Shown: one piece after another, positions 27,234-34,770 of the stretch
Numbering within the stretch: the stretch's first letter is position 1
How the letters are laid out: the number at the start of each line of letters is the position of its first letter
NCBI GenBank assembly: GCA_023386555.1
Contig: JAEWJK010000005.1
Location: 1-64,000 of the forward strand
Length of the DNA stretch: 64,000 bases
DNA from: Bacteroidota bacterium
Lineage (GTDB): Bacteria; Bacteroidota; Bacteroidia; Chitinophagales; Chitinophagaceae
Reading direction: 5' to 3'
Position numbers and translations under genes: made by a program
The notes under the pieces: generated by a model
What the model saw: the letters and a program-made list of their open reading frames with translations, nothing else
Told to the model about the DNA's origin: nothing
Database searches by the model: none

Positions 27234-29081
27234 TCAATACCCTCTCACATTCTTTCCTTCCATATAATTCATGAAAGCTTTGTTTACCACCTTATTACCT
27301 CCAGGTGTTGGATAGTTTCCTGTAAAGTACCAGTCACCGGTATTGGTCGGACAACTTTCGTGTAGGTCTTCAATGGTTTGATAGATCACCTGTACAGGAA
27401 TATCTATTTCAGGAGGTGTAATTAGTTGAGCAATCTTATCTGATATTTCCTGTGTAGTAAAAGGCTTGTACACATGACGCACTATATTCTCAGTATGCAG
27501 TTGATTGTCTCTGTGTAATTGTTTGCATTTATCAAGCAACGATTTCAATTCACCTTCAGTTCCTCTTTCTTTATGCAATTCAACAGCAGCACGGAATGCA
27601 ATGAAGTCATTCAGCTTGCTCATGTCTATTCCATAACAATCAGGATAACGTATCTGCGGTGCAGAAGAAACCACAATGATCTTCTTCGGTCCTAACCTGG
27701 CCAGCATTCTAACAATACTTTCTTTTAATGTGGTACCACGAACAATGCTGTCATCAATCACCACCAATGAATCTTGTTCTTTACGAACAGTGCCATAAGT
27801 AATATCGTAAACGTGTTGTACCATTTCATTACGATTGGCATCTTCAGTAATGAAAGTTCGCAGCTTCACATCTTTGATAGCGATCTTTTCCTGCCTGATC
27901 TTTCTCGTCACCATTTCGGTGAGCTTCTCTTCATCAAAATCTTTACCCCAACTCATGATACGCTGAACTTTTATTTCATTCAGGTATTCTTCCATGCCTT
28001 TGCATAGACCGAAATATGCAACTTCTGCGGTATTAGGAATATAGGAGAAGATGGTATTCTTAAGATCATAATTAACAGCTTCTAAAACCGGTTTGCTTAA
28101 ATGATGACCCAAAGCAATCCTTTCACGATAGATCTTTTCATCGCTACCACGACTGAAATATATTCTTTCAAAAGAACAGGCTCTTCTTTCTTTTGCTTCA
28201 ACTATTTGTTCGATGGAAAAGTTCCCATCAGCATCTACTATGATACCGTTGCCCGGCATCAATTCCATCACTTCATTTTCACCAACATTGAATGCCGTTC
28301 TGATGGCTGCTCTTTCGCTGGCTGCCACCACAAATTCATTATTGATGTAATAATAAGCAGGACGAATTCCGTGTGCATCTCTCATCACGAAGCTTTGACC
28401 GTTACCAATCAATCCACCAATGGTAAATCCACCATCAAATAATGGGATGGCTTTCTTCAATACCTTCCTGATATCAGCATCATTCGGTTTATTCTCATCT
28501 TCTTTTACAAGAAAATGATGAATCACTTCCATCATCGCTGCAAGATCACTCTGCTTCTGAAAATCTCCCGGATCAACATTGATCAATCCAAAAAGTTCTT
28601 CTGTATTCACTAGATTGAAATTCCCGGCAAGTGCAAGATTTTTTCCAGGAACAAGATCTCTTTTTATAAAAGGATGGCAGAACTCAACATTATTCTTTCC
28701 CTGTGTACCATAACGAAGATGACCTAGTAGCAACTCACCCAGAAAAGCAAGGTGGCCTTTCATTAAACCTGGATGTTTTTTGATATCGGGCTGGTATTTT
28801 TCCAGCTCTGCTACTTCCTGGCCGATCTTAAAAAAAATATCCGCTATTGGTTGTGGTGCACTGCTTCGAATACGAGAGAGATATGGAAAACCTGGTTCGG
28901 TATTCAGCTTGACTGTTGCAACACCTGCACCATCCTGACCACGATTGTGTTGTTTTTCCATCAACAGGTACAGCTTATTCAAGCCATACATTACCGTTCC
29001 GTATTGCTGCAAATAATAAGAGAAAGGTTTTCTAAGTCTGATGAATGCAAGGCCGCATTCATGTTTTATCTCGTCGCTCAT
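27234..29081 (-). CDS. Amidophosphoribosyltransferase, long PurF-like form
   Basis: 615 residues. N-terminal class II glutamine amidotransferase domain (Ntn hydrolase) with CGLAFIR, QHNRGQDGAG, LGHLRYGTQG and GNFNLVN; C-terminal PRTase domain with the PRPP loop VVIDDSIVRGTT. The reaction converts PRPP and glutamine to phosphoribosylamine, the first step of purine synthesis. The nucleophile is Cys9 in KHECGL, so an eight-residue N-terminal propeptide must be removed, as in Bacillus PurF, to expose it. The protein is over 100 residues longer than the usual ~470-510, with extra segments inside the amidotransferase domain and a C-terminal extension. Bacteroidota often carry both this long form and a standard PurF, so the gene symbol is left blank. 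Confidence 0.88.
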   Translation of the reverse strand: MSDEIKHECGLAFIRLRKPFSYYLQQYGTVMYGLNKLYLLMEKQHNRGQDGAGVATVKLNTEPGFPYLSRIRSSAPQPIADIFFKIGQEVAELEKYQPDIKKHPGLMKGHLAFLGELLLGHLRYGTQGKNNVEFCHPFIKRDLVPGKNLALAGNFNLVNTEELFGLINVDPGDFQKQSDLAAMMEVIHHFLVKEDENKPNDADIRKVLKKAIPLFDGGFTIGGLIGNGQSFVMRDAHGIRPAYYYINNEFVVAASERAAIRTAFNVGENEVMELMPGNGIIVDADGNFSIEQIVEAKERRACSFERIYFSRGSDEKIYRERIALGHHLSKPVLEAVNYDLKNTIFSYIPNTAEVAYFGLCKGMEEYLNEIKVQRIMSWGKDFDEEKLTEMVTRKIRQEKIAIKDVKLRTFITEDANRNEMVQHVYDITYGTVRKEQDSLVVIDDSIVRGTTLKESIVRMLARLGPKKIIVVSSAPQIRYPDCYGIDMSKLNDFIAFRAAVELHKERGTEGELKSLLDKCKQLHRDNQLHTENIVRHVYKPFTTQEISDKIAQLITPPEIDIPVQVIYQTIEDLHESCPTNTGDWYFTGNYPTPGGNKVVNKAFMNYMEGKNVRGY

Positions 29082-29128
29082 GGTATTGCAGCCGCAAATC
29101 TACAATTGTATTGATCTTGACCAATTAA

Positions 29129-29686
29129 TTATGCAGTTACAGCCTCAGGTTTTAATATATGAGCCAGGTTAAGGAATTCTGTTACAAAGGTATTAATGCT
29201 ATTAGTGAATGATTCTTCTATCAGGTTTCCTTCCACATCAAATTTCTTATCTGCATTTGGAACAATCAGTAAATAAGGAGATGCAATTCCAAACAAAGCC
29301 GGTACAAATAGCAGCATTTGCTGGCTGGCTCTCATTCCACCCATTGCACCAACAGATGAGGTAACAATACCAAATGCTTTTCTTGCTTGTTTCGGAAAAT
29401 GATCCATCAGGTTTTGTAAAGCCGGAGAATAGCTGCCATTGTATTCAGGTGTAACAAGAATGAATGCATCTGCTGCGAACATTCTTTCGGCTAAAGGCTT
29501 GAATTGATCAGGTGTTCTTTCTACTGATGTCCATACTTCCTGTAATAAGCCAAGATCCCAATCTCGTACATCGATCAATCCAATGTTGTGATCTGTTTTG
29601 TCTGAAAGCAGTTTCTTTAAATGCAAAGCGATCCTGTATGAAATACTATTCTTCCTGGGGCTACCTGATATTATTTCAATGTTCAT
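29129..29686 (-). CDS. NADPH-dependent FMN reductase family protein
   Basis: 185 residues from the ATG at 29686 (MNIEIISGSPRKNSISYRIA); an upstream in-frame extension reads through a palindromic repeat and is rejected. Flavodoxin-like fold with the FMN phosphate loop SGSPRKNS, the TPEYNGSYSPALQNLMDHF ring-binding loop and SSVGAMGGMRA. Enzymes of this family (ChrR/azoreductase-like) reduce quinones, azo dyes or metal ions with NAD(P)H. It ends a run of three genes, pirin, YceI and this one, below a MarR regulator, which suits a response to electrophiles or redox stress. Substrate not readable. Confidence 0.88.
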   Translation of the reverse strand: MNIEIISGSPRKNSISYRIALHLKKLLSDKTDHNIGLIDVRDWDLGLLQEVWTSVERTPDQFKPLAERMFAADAFILVTPEYNGSYSPALQNLMDHFPKQARKAFGIVTSSVGAMGGMRASQQMLLFVPALFGIASPYLLIVPNADKKFDVEGNLIEESFTNSINTFVTEFLNLAHILKPEAVTA

Positions 29687-29696
29687 AAGAGAAGTT

Positions 29697-29748
29697 TTAC
29701 CACATAGGCACATAGAAAAAATGTAACTAATGTACCTATGTGGTTAAG
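29697..29748. repeat. Palindromic repeat (ACCACATAGG arms), copy 1
   Basis: TTACCACATAGGCACAT (29697-29713) faces its near-perfect inverse ATGTACCTATGTGGTTAA (29730-29747) across a 17-base loop. A longer-spaced copy occurs at 33899-34052. It lies between the YceI stop and the next start and could also terminate or attenuate the operon. Confidence 0.7.
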
Positions 29749-29751
29749 TTT

Positions 29752-30327
29752 TTAGGCTGTTGCTGCTTCAGTATTCTGACCAGCTTCTGCTGTAGCTTTA
29801 TCTGCCTGTTTTATAAATTCAACGTTCATCTGCAATTTTACAATATCATCTACCACTAATCCACCAGCTTCAGTAACTGCACTCCATTTCAATCCGAATT
29901 CTTTACGGTTAATCTTTCCGGTAACTTCAAAACCGGCTCTATCGTTTCCATAAGGATCTTTGGCAGAACCATTATAATCAACTTCGAGTGTGATAGGTTT
30001 AGTAATATCACGGATAGTCAGATCTCCTTTCAAAATATATTCTCCTTCTCCGTCTTTTTCAATGCTGGTTGACTTAAAAGTCATTTTTGGGAACTGTGCG
30101 GCATTGAAAAAATCATCGCTTTTCAGGTGGTTGTCTCTATCTGCATTTTTGGTGTCAATACTGTCAATATCAGCCTCGAAATACACTTTTGCATTTGTAA
30201 ATTCGTCCCCTTCAGTTTCAACAGTTGCATCAAATTTTTTGAAGTAGCCTGTTGCTGTAGAGATCATCAGGTGTTTTACTTTAAACATGATATCTGAATG
30301 ATCCACATCGATTTTGTACGTAGCCAT
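29752..30327 (-). CDS. YceI family protein (cytoplasmic)
   Basis: 191 residues of the YceI lipocalin-like fold (YKIDVDHSDIMFKVKHLMIS, FKSTSIEKDGEGEYILKGDLTIRDITKPITL, KINRKEFGLKW). Family members bind polyprenyl-type lipids. Most YceI proteins are periplasmic, but this one has no signal peptide, so it is probably cytoplasmic, and it has an Ala/Glu-rich tail (ADKATAEAGQNTEAATA). It sits 56 bases downstream of pirin and 65 bases upstream of the FMN reductase. The neighbourhood suggests a stress-linked role; the ligand is unknown. Confidence 0.92.
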   Translation of the reverse strand: MATYKIDVDHSDIMFKVKHLMISTATGYFKKFDATVETEGDEFTNAKVYFEADIDSIDTKNADRDNHLKSDDFFNAAQFPKMTFKSTSIEKDGEGEYILKGDLTIRDITKPITLEVDYNGSAKDPYGNDRAGFEVTGKINRKEFGLKWSAVTEAGGLVVDDIVKLQMNVEFIKQADKATAEAGQNTEAATA

Positions 30328-30383
30328 AGTTGTGATTTTTATTTATTAAAGATTATTTGCCTCAATTAATGTGCTAACAATGA

Positions 30384-31103
30384 TTATCCATTGTTAAGGT
30401 CCATTGGAACTTCGATAAGCAGTAATTCAGCAGCTTTATCCGCTTTTATATCCAGCTTATCTGTATCCCAAACACCAATAGCATCTCTCTTGTTCAATTT
30501 ATTACCATTTATAGTAGCCTCACCTTCAATCAGGAAAGCATATACACCATTTGTTTTCTTATTCAGCTTGTATTCAGTCTGGAAACCTTGTTCAAAATTT
30601 CCAAGTGAGAACCATGCATCCTGGTGTATGTAAACTGCTTCAGCATTATCAGGAGCCACAACTGTTTGCAGCTTGTTTATCCTGTCTTCCGGTTTAAAAG
30701 TTTTCTGGTCGTAACGTGGAGTGATGTTCCTTTCTTTCGGGAAAACCCAAATCTGCAATAAGGTTACTTCCTTATCCGCATTTGCATTCATTTCGCTATG
30801 AGCAATTCCACTTCCGGCACTCATGATCTGTACATCATATTGCCGGATGATCTCTTTTCTGCCAGTGCTGTCTTCATGTTTCAGATCTCCTGAAAGCGGA
30901 ATAGTAACGATCTCCATATTATCATGGGGATGTTTTCCAAAACCGTAGCCACCTTCAATGAAATCATCATTCAACACTCTTAATGCACCGAAGTGGATTT
31001 TCTTCGGATCATGATAATTAGCAAAACTGAAAGAATGATAAGAGTCCAACCAACCATGATTGGCATGACCTCTTTCATCTGCTTTATGGAATATTGTTTT
31101 CAT
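30384..31103 (-). CDS. Pirin family protein
   Basis: 239 residues with the bicupin layout. The N-terminal cupin has the metal-binding pattern HPHDNMEIVTI (two His and a Glu) and later SGIAHSEMNA; the C-terminal cupin is degenerate. The motif FGALRVLNDDFIEGGYGFGKHPH is diagnostic. Bacterial pirins include quercetin 2,3-dioxygenases, and the YhhW/YhaK type responds to redox stress. It is the first gene of the pirin-yceI-reductase unit; a palindrome matching the MarR gene's own promoter palindrome lies 88 bases before its start. Confidence 0.93.
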   Translation of the reverse strand: MKTIFHKADERGHANHGWLDSYHSFSFANYHDPKKIHFGALRVLNDDFIEGGYGFGKHPHDNMEIVTIPLSGDLKHEDSTGRKEIIRQYDVQIMSAGSGIAHSEMNANADKEVTLLQIWVFPKERNITPRYDQKTFKPEDRINKLQTVVAPDNAEAVYIHQDAWFSLGNFEQGFQTEYKLNKKTNGVYAFLIEGEATINGNKLNKRDAIGVWDTDKLDIKADKAAELLLIEVPMDLNNG

Positions 31104-31144
31104 ATCGTTTTTTTAAATCGTGGTTCATGTCTTTCCTCATCCTG

Positions 31145-31164
31145 GTTGTGTCACTCACTTGTAC
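31145..31164 (-). repeat. Dispersed intergenic repeat, copy 2 (GTACAAGTGAGTGACACAAC)
   Basis: An exact 20-base match, on this strand, to 41736-41755 and 53274-53293 on the other. It lies in the pirin 5' region between the putative operator and the start codon. Confidence 0.75.
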
Positions 31165-31191
31165 TGTATAACACTTATCAGCCATAAAACG

Positions 31192-31201
31192 TGTACGTAC
31201 A
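31192..31201. promoter_or_regulatory. Candidate MarR operator before the pirin operon
   Basis: TGTACGTACA is a perfect 10-base palindrome. Its near-twin TGTATGTACA (9 of 10) sits in the promoter of the adjacent marR gene. Two sites of this kind within 500 bases, one per transcription unit, suit an autoregulated MarR protein that also controls pirin-yceI-reductase. Confidence 0.5.
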
Positions 31202-31221
31202 TCTATTCTTACAAAAAAAAG

Positions 31222-31680
31222 TCAACTTTCATGCTGACGAAGCTTTTCCAGCAGATCATTTAGCTGGCTAGCTTCCGAATCGTTTAATGTAAGTATACGG
31301 TTAAACAACTGTTCTATTGAATTAGTTGATGTTTCCAACACATTTATACCAGCCTGAGTTAGTGTTATCACTGTTTCTCTTTTATCAATTGCTGATGTTG
31401 AACGTTTCACCCATTTTTTTGCAACAAGCCTATCCACAATTCTCGGAACATTTGAGCTTTTCTCCATCATTCTTCCGGCAATATCCTTTACACACATTTG
31501 CTCCGGATGTTTGCCTTTTAAAATCCTCAGCACATTATATTGTTCATGTGTCAGATCAAACGTCTTTAACTCTTTACTCAAGACAGATCTTAGCCACCAG
31601 GCTGTATATAAACAGTTGAGCGTAGCCTTCTGTTGAGGATTTTTAAATTTGTTTGATTGTATGGCATCTTCAAGCTTCAC
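31222..31680 (-). CDS. MarR family transcriptional regulator
   Basis: 152 residues from the GTG at 31680. A longer in-frame version to 31767 would overlap the lipoprotein gene and adds residues unlike the family. Winged helix-turn-helix at about residues 35-110: FDLTHEQYNVLRILKG, VKDIAGRMMEKSSNVPRIVDRL and the wing KRSTSAIDKRETVITLT. MarR proteins are ligand- or oxidant-sensing repressors. An exact -7 box (TATATTTG) ends four bases before the GTG, next to the palindrome TGTATGTACA, so the transcript is probably leaderless and self-repressed. Likely targets are the pirin, YceI and reductase genes just downstream. Confidence 0.88.
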   Translation of the reverse strand: MKLEDAIQSNKFKNPQQKATLNCLYTAWWLRSVLSKELKTFDLTHEQYNVLRILKGKHPEQMCVKDIAGRMMEKSSNVPRIVDRLVAKKWVKRSTSAIDKRETVITLTQAGINVLETSTNSIEQLFNRILTLNDSEASQLNDLLEKLRQHES

Positions 31681-31684
31681 AATG

Positions 31685-31702
31685 CAAATATATGTATGTA
31701 CA
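31685..31702 (-). promoter_or_regulatory. marR promoter box and overlapping operator
   Basis: On the minus strand TGTACATACA (31693-31702) abuts TATATTTG (31685-31692), an exact TAnnTTTG -7 box four bases before the GTG start. A repressor on the palindrome would cover the promoter. Confidence 0.5.
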
Positions 31703-31753
31703 TGCAATTTACCTAATTTAATTTGAAGCAGCTGATAATCAGGATGAAAACAC

Positions 31754-32365
31754 CTACTTCGGATCATTTACAGGCACTTCATCACCCATCATTGCTTTTA
31801 GCTTTAACATTGTTGCCCTCACTTCAGATATCGGGTAAAAACGATATACTTCAGGTTCTTCACCCTTTTTTGTTGAGATGGATGTCATCTGGTGAAACGG
31901 AGTGATTACATGAGCTTCTGAGTTGCTGCTCACCTTTACAGCTTTGTTTGGTAAGATGAAGAATGTTTTCTTTTCTGCGGAAACATTTCCTGAAATAATC
32001 TGCTGTAACGAATCAATATTGGCTCTCATCTCTTCATCAGTGATCTTGTCAACTGCAGTTTTCGGAGCAGTATAGTTTACATAACTACCAACAATGGTAT
32101 CAGACTTTGTATTTAAAATATACACCCCAGGTTCAGCTAAAGTTATCTTAGCAGCTCCAACCTGTGAACTAACTTGTAGTTCGGTATTGCCCTGATCATG
32201 AAACAACACTGTTTTTTCTTCATGTCCTGTACCGGATGTGGTGATGGTTCTTTTATCAGTATCAATATTTGCTGATCCCTGGCTAAGTACAATTACTTTT
32301 TTGGGATCAACGGAACAAGATGCAAGAAGAACGATCAAAGCGATGCAGGCAGTTAATTGTTTCAT
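31754..32365 (-). CDS. Hypothetical lipoprotein
   Basis: 203 residues with a lipoprotein signal; lipobox LLASC with Cys17. The first half is beta-rich (VIVLSQGSANIDTDKRTITT, KITLAEPGVYILNTK). The second half holds a DKITDEEMRANIDSLQQIISG helix and a strand-rich segment ending near MMGDEVPVNDPK. I do not recognise a named family. It should be anchored in the inner or outer membrane facing the periplasm. It lies downstream of superoxide dismutase, behind that gene's terminator and a second hairpin, so it is probably a separate unit. Confidence 0.75.
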   Translation of the reverse strand: MKQLTACIALIVLLASCSVDPKKVIVLSQGSANIDTDKRTITTSGTGHEEKTVLFHDQGNTELQVSSQVGAAKITLAEPGVYILNTKSDTIVGSYVNYTAPKTAVDKITDEEMRANIDSLQQIISGNVSAEKKTFFILPNKAVKVSSNSEAHVITPFHQMTSISTKKGEEPEVYRFYPISEVRATMLKLKAMMGDEVPVNDPK

Positions 32366-32386
32366 GAGTTTATTTTAAAAAGGAAA

Positions 32387-32411
32387 AGTCCCGCTAAAAA
32401 TTAACGGGACT
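32387..32411 (-). other. Hairpin in the 5' region of the lipoprotein gene
   Basis: AGTCCCG and CGGGACT form a perfect 7-bp stem with an 11-base loop; on the minus strand TTTTCCTTTTT follows. It is terminator-like but sits only 22 bases before the lipoprotein start, so it could be an attenuator or a second transcript end for sod read-through. Confidence 0.5.
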
Positions 32412-32444
32412 AAATTAAGGACTTTATGTTCAGCAATGAACTGA

Positions 32445-32480
32445 AACCTGAAGAGTGCGACGCAACGATGCTTAATAGTA
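32445..32480 (+). repeat. Dispersed intergenic repeat, copy 3 (GTGCGACGCAACG core)
   Basis: AGAGTGCGACGCAACG, core at 32455-32467, in the gap between the superoxide dismutase and lipoprotein genes. Confidence 0.6.
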
Positions 32481-32500
32481 TTTCAACTGCTCGAGCCATA

Positions 32501-32532
32501 AAAAATAGTCAGACCCGAGACGGTCAGACTAT
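32501..32532 (-). terminator. Terminator of the superoxide dismutase gene
   Basis: On the minus strand ATAGTC pairs with GACTAT, with an inner GACC/GGTC, followed by TTTTTTA. The stem overlaps the sod stop codon. Confidence 0.7.
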
Positions 32533-33134
32533 TTAGCAGCAGCAAAACGTTCAGAAACTTTTGCCCAGCTGATCACATTCCATATCTGGTTCAGGTATTC
32601 CGGTCTTTTATTCTGATACTTTAAATAATAAGCATGTTCCCAAACATCGATACCCAATAATGGAGTGCCTTTTACTTCTGCCACATCCATTAAAGGATTA
32701 TCCTGGTTAGGTGTAGAAGTAACTTCCAGTTTTCCATCTTTTACAATCAGCCAGGCCCAGCCACTTCCAAAACGAGTGGTGCCTGCTGCATTTACTTTTT
32801 CTTTCATTGCATCGAAAGAACCGAATGTACTATTGATGGCTTCTGCCAAAGCACCTGTAGGTTCTCCACCTGCATGTGGAGCAAGTGTTTCCCAGAAAAA
32901 AGTATGATTCCAGTGACCACCACCATTGTTACGAATAGCCGGTGAAAGGCTGCTAACATTCTTTAAAAGATCTTCTAAACTTTTGTTTTCATTCTCTGTA
33001 CCTGCAACAGCTTTGTTCAGGTTATCTACATAAGCCTGGTGGTGTTTACCATGATGGATTTCCATTGTCTGCTTATCAATATACGGTTCCAGTGCATCAT
33101 GTGCATAAGGCAAAGCCGGTAAGTTAAACGCCAT
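32529..33134 (-). CDS. Superoxide dismutase, Fe/Mn type
   Basis: 201 residues, cytoplasmic. The metal ligands are all present: H27 (MEIHHGKHH), H77 (GGHWNHTFFW), D163 and H167 (GIDVWEHAYYLKY). The GSGWAWL and NQDNPLM segments are those of Mn or cambialistic enzymes, with the outer-sphere Gln near residue 144 rather than on the second helix. It converts superoxide to oxygen and hydrogen peroxide. Single gene with its own terminator and an exact -7-like box upstream. Whether it is sodA or sodB depends on metal preference, which sequence alone does not settle. Confidence 0.95.
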   Translation of the reverse strand: MAFNLPALPYAHDALEPYIDKQTMEIHHGKHHQAYVDNLNKAVAGTENENKSLEDLLKNVSSLSPAIRNNGGGHWNHTFFWETLAPHAGGEPTGALAEAINSTFGSFDAMKEKVNAAGTTRFGSGWAWLIVKDGKLEVTSTPNQDNPLMDVAEVKGTPLLGIDVWEHAYYLKYQNKRPEYLNQIWNVISWAKVSERFAAAK

Positions 33135-33172
33135 AATTCTATGATTTAATGATTAAAATTTATAATGGATAA

Positions 33173-33180
33173 CAAATTTA
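33173..33180 (-). promoter_or_regulatory. Candidate -7 box of the superoxide dismutase gene
   Basis: On the minus strand TAAATTTG, an exact TAnnTTTG match, 38 bases before the ATG. No clear -33 box. Confidence 0.4.
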
Positions 33181-33279
33181 CAGCAGTTGAGTTAAATGAG
33201 AGGGAATGTTTCTGAAGTCGAAAATGATATGCTTGTCGGTATGCTTTATGTGCAATAAAATAAAACAGTAAGTTTAATT

Positions 33280-33897
33280 ATGGCTTTATTACTTCAATTA
33301 CATCCTGATAATCCGAATCCAAGAAATCTGAAGACGATCATTGATTGTTTGCAGGGTGGAGGAGCGATTGTTTATCCTACCGATACGATCTATGGTTTGG
33401 GTTGTGATATTTCTCAGCCAAAAGCGATTGAGAAGATATGCAGGATAAAGAATATCGATCCGCAAAAAGCACAACTCAGTTTTGTTTGTTATGACCTGAG
33501 TGATATGAGTAAATACACCAAGTCGATTTCAACTCCGCTGTATCGTTTATTGAAAAGTTATTTACCCGGTCCTTATACTTTTATTGTTCCTTCAAGTAAA
33601 GAAGTGCCGAAAATTCTGCAAACTAAAAGGCATACCATTGGACTTCGTGTACCTGATAACAATATTGCCAGAACGATTGTGCAGGAATTAGGTCGTCCGA
33701 TTCTTTCAGCCTCGTTACCGGGAGAAATGGTAGAAGAATACACTGATCCTGAAATTATTGCCGATAAGTTTGATAAGCTTGTCGATATAGTTGTTGATGG
33801 AGGTATTGGTGGAATGATTCCTTCTACTGTTGTGGATTGTACAACTAATAATTATGAAGTGATAAGAGAAGGAGCAGGTGAGTTTGTGGTGGATTGA
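33280..33897 (+). CDS. Sua5/YciO/YrdC family protein (threonylcarbamoyl-AMP synthase-like)
   Basis: 205 residues of the YrdC fold: GGAIVYPTDTIYGLGCDI, then KICRIKNIDPQKAQLSFVCYDLSDMSKY, LPGPYTFIVPSS, LRVPDN and SASLPGE. Sua5/YrdC proteins make threonylcarbamoyl-AMP for t6A37 of ANN-decoding tRNAs. The spacing and the SLPGE segment look closer to the YciO branch, whose role is less certain; a second, longer Sua5 may exist elsewhere. Single gene, convergent with rnhB across a palindromic repeat. Confidence 0.85.
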   Translation: MALLLQLHPDNPNPRNLKTIIDCLQGGGAIVYPTDTIYGLGCDISQPKAIEKICRIKNIDPQKAQLSFVCYDLSDMSKYTKSISTPLYRLLKSYLPGPYTFIVPSSKEVPKILQTKRHTIGLRVPDNNIARTIVQELGRPILSASLPGEMVEEYTDPEIIADKFDKLVDIVVDGGIGGMIPSTVVDCTTNNYEVIREGAGEFVVD

Positions 33898-33898
33898 T

Positions 33899-34052
33899 TT
33901 TTACCACATAGGCACATAGAGCACAGAAATGTTTTTATGATGGAATTTTTTGGGGCTAAGAGATGAAAGGAGTGGAAGAGGAAAAGATTTTATTAGTGGA
34001 GATCTTTCTCTTATCTCCAAAACCTATGTCCCTATTGTGTCTATGTGGTTAA
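33899..34052. repeat. Palindromic repeat (ACCACATAGG arms), copy 2, overlapping the rnhB end
   Basis: Left arm TTTTACCACATAGGCACATA begins at 33899; the inverted right arm CTATGTGGTTAA ends at 34052, with about 100 bases between. The arms match those at 29697-29748. The right arm runs into rnhB and encodes its last nine codons (VNHIDTIGT) and stop. Confidence 0.7.
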
Positions 34053-34659
34053 CCTCTTGCTCATCACACATACTCATCTGCATATTCATGATGTTGAAGC
34101 TATGCCGGTGATATTTGCATAAACCATGAACATCAATTGCGGCACGATGTTCTGGTGTACCGTAGCCTTTATTGCTCTTCCAGTTATAGTGCGGAAATTC
34201 TTTGTGAATTTTCTTCATGTAGCTGTCTCTTGCTGTTTTGGCAAGAATACTGGCTGCAGCAATACTTGCATAAATGCCATCACCTTTAATGATGCATTCA
34301 TGTTTTACTTTCTTGTATTGCTTGAAACGATTACCATCCATTAAAATAAACTTCGGACGTTTCTTTAATTTATCCAAAGCAAGATGAACCGCTTTGAAAG
34401 AAGCCTGCAGAATATTTATCCTGTCAATTTCTTCCTGGTCAACCGATGCTATGGCATAACTGATGGCATTTTCTTTAATGAACTTTTTCAGCTCATCTCT
34501 TTTTTCTACCGAAACCTGTTTGCTGTCGTTGAGATCAGGATGAAAAAAATCAGGTGGCAAAATAACTGCTGCGGCAAAAACAGGACCTGCATAACAGCCT
34601 CTTCCGGCTTCATCACATCCGGCTTCAAGAACAAGATCCTGGTAAAAAGGCTTCAGCAT
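34024..34659 (-). CDS. rnhB: Ribonuclease HII
   Basis: 211 residues. The DEDD active site is visible: D18-E19 in EAGCDEAGRGCYAGPV, Asp in KFILMDGNRF, and the later Asp in SILAKTARDSYM; GKG-like FPHYNWKSNKGYGTPEH is also typical. It removes RNA from DNA-RNA hybrids, including single ribonucleotides. The C-terminus VNHIDTIGT is translated from an arm of a palindromic intergenic repeat, so the last ~9 residues are not ancestral. It is divergent from the heme A synthase gene. Confidence 0.95.
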   Translation of the reverse strand: MLKPFYQDLVLEAGCDEAGRGCYAGPVFAAAVILPPDFFHPDLNDSKQVSVEKRDELKKFIKENAISYAIASVDQEEIDRINILQASFKAVHLALDKLKKRPKFILMDGNRFKQYKKVKHECIIKGDGIYASIAAASILAKTARDSYMKKIHKEFPHYNWKSNKGYGTPEHRAAIDVHGLCKYHRHSFNIMNMQMSMCDEQEVNHIDTIGT

Positions 34660-34713
34660 TTGCTACGAATATCGAATTCAGAAACATTTATCCTGATCTT
34701 TTGCAGGAAAAAA

Positions 34714-34742
34714 TTTTTGCACAACATCACACAATAACTTTG
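34714..34742 (+). promoter_or_regulatory. Candidate promoter of the heme A synthase gene
   Basis: TTT (34714-34716), an 18-base spacer, then TAACTTTG (34735-34742), an exact TAnnTTTG match, 28 bases before the ATG. Confidence 0.5.
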
Positions 34743-34770
34743 CAGCTGTTTTTCAGGTAAATGTGTATGT

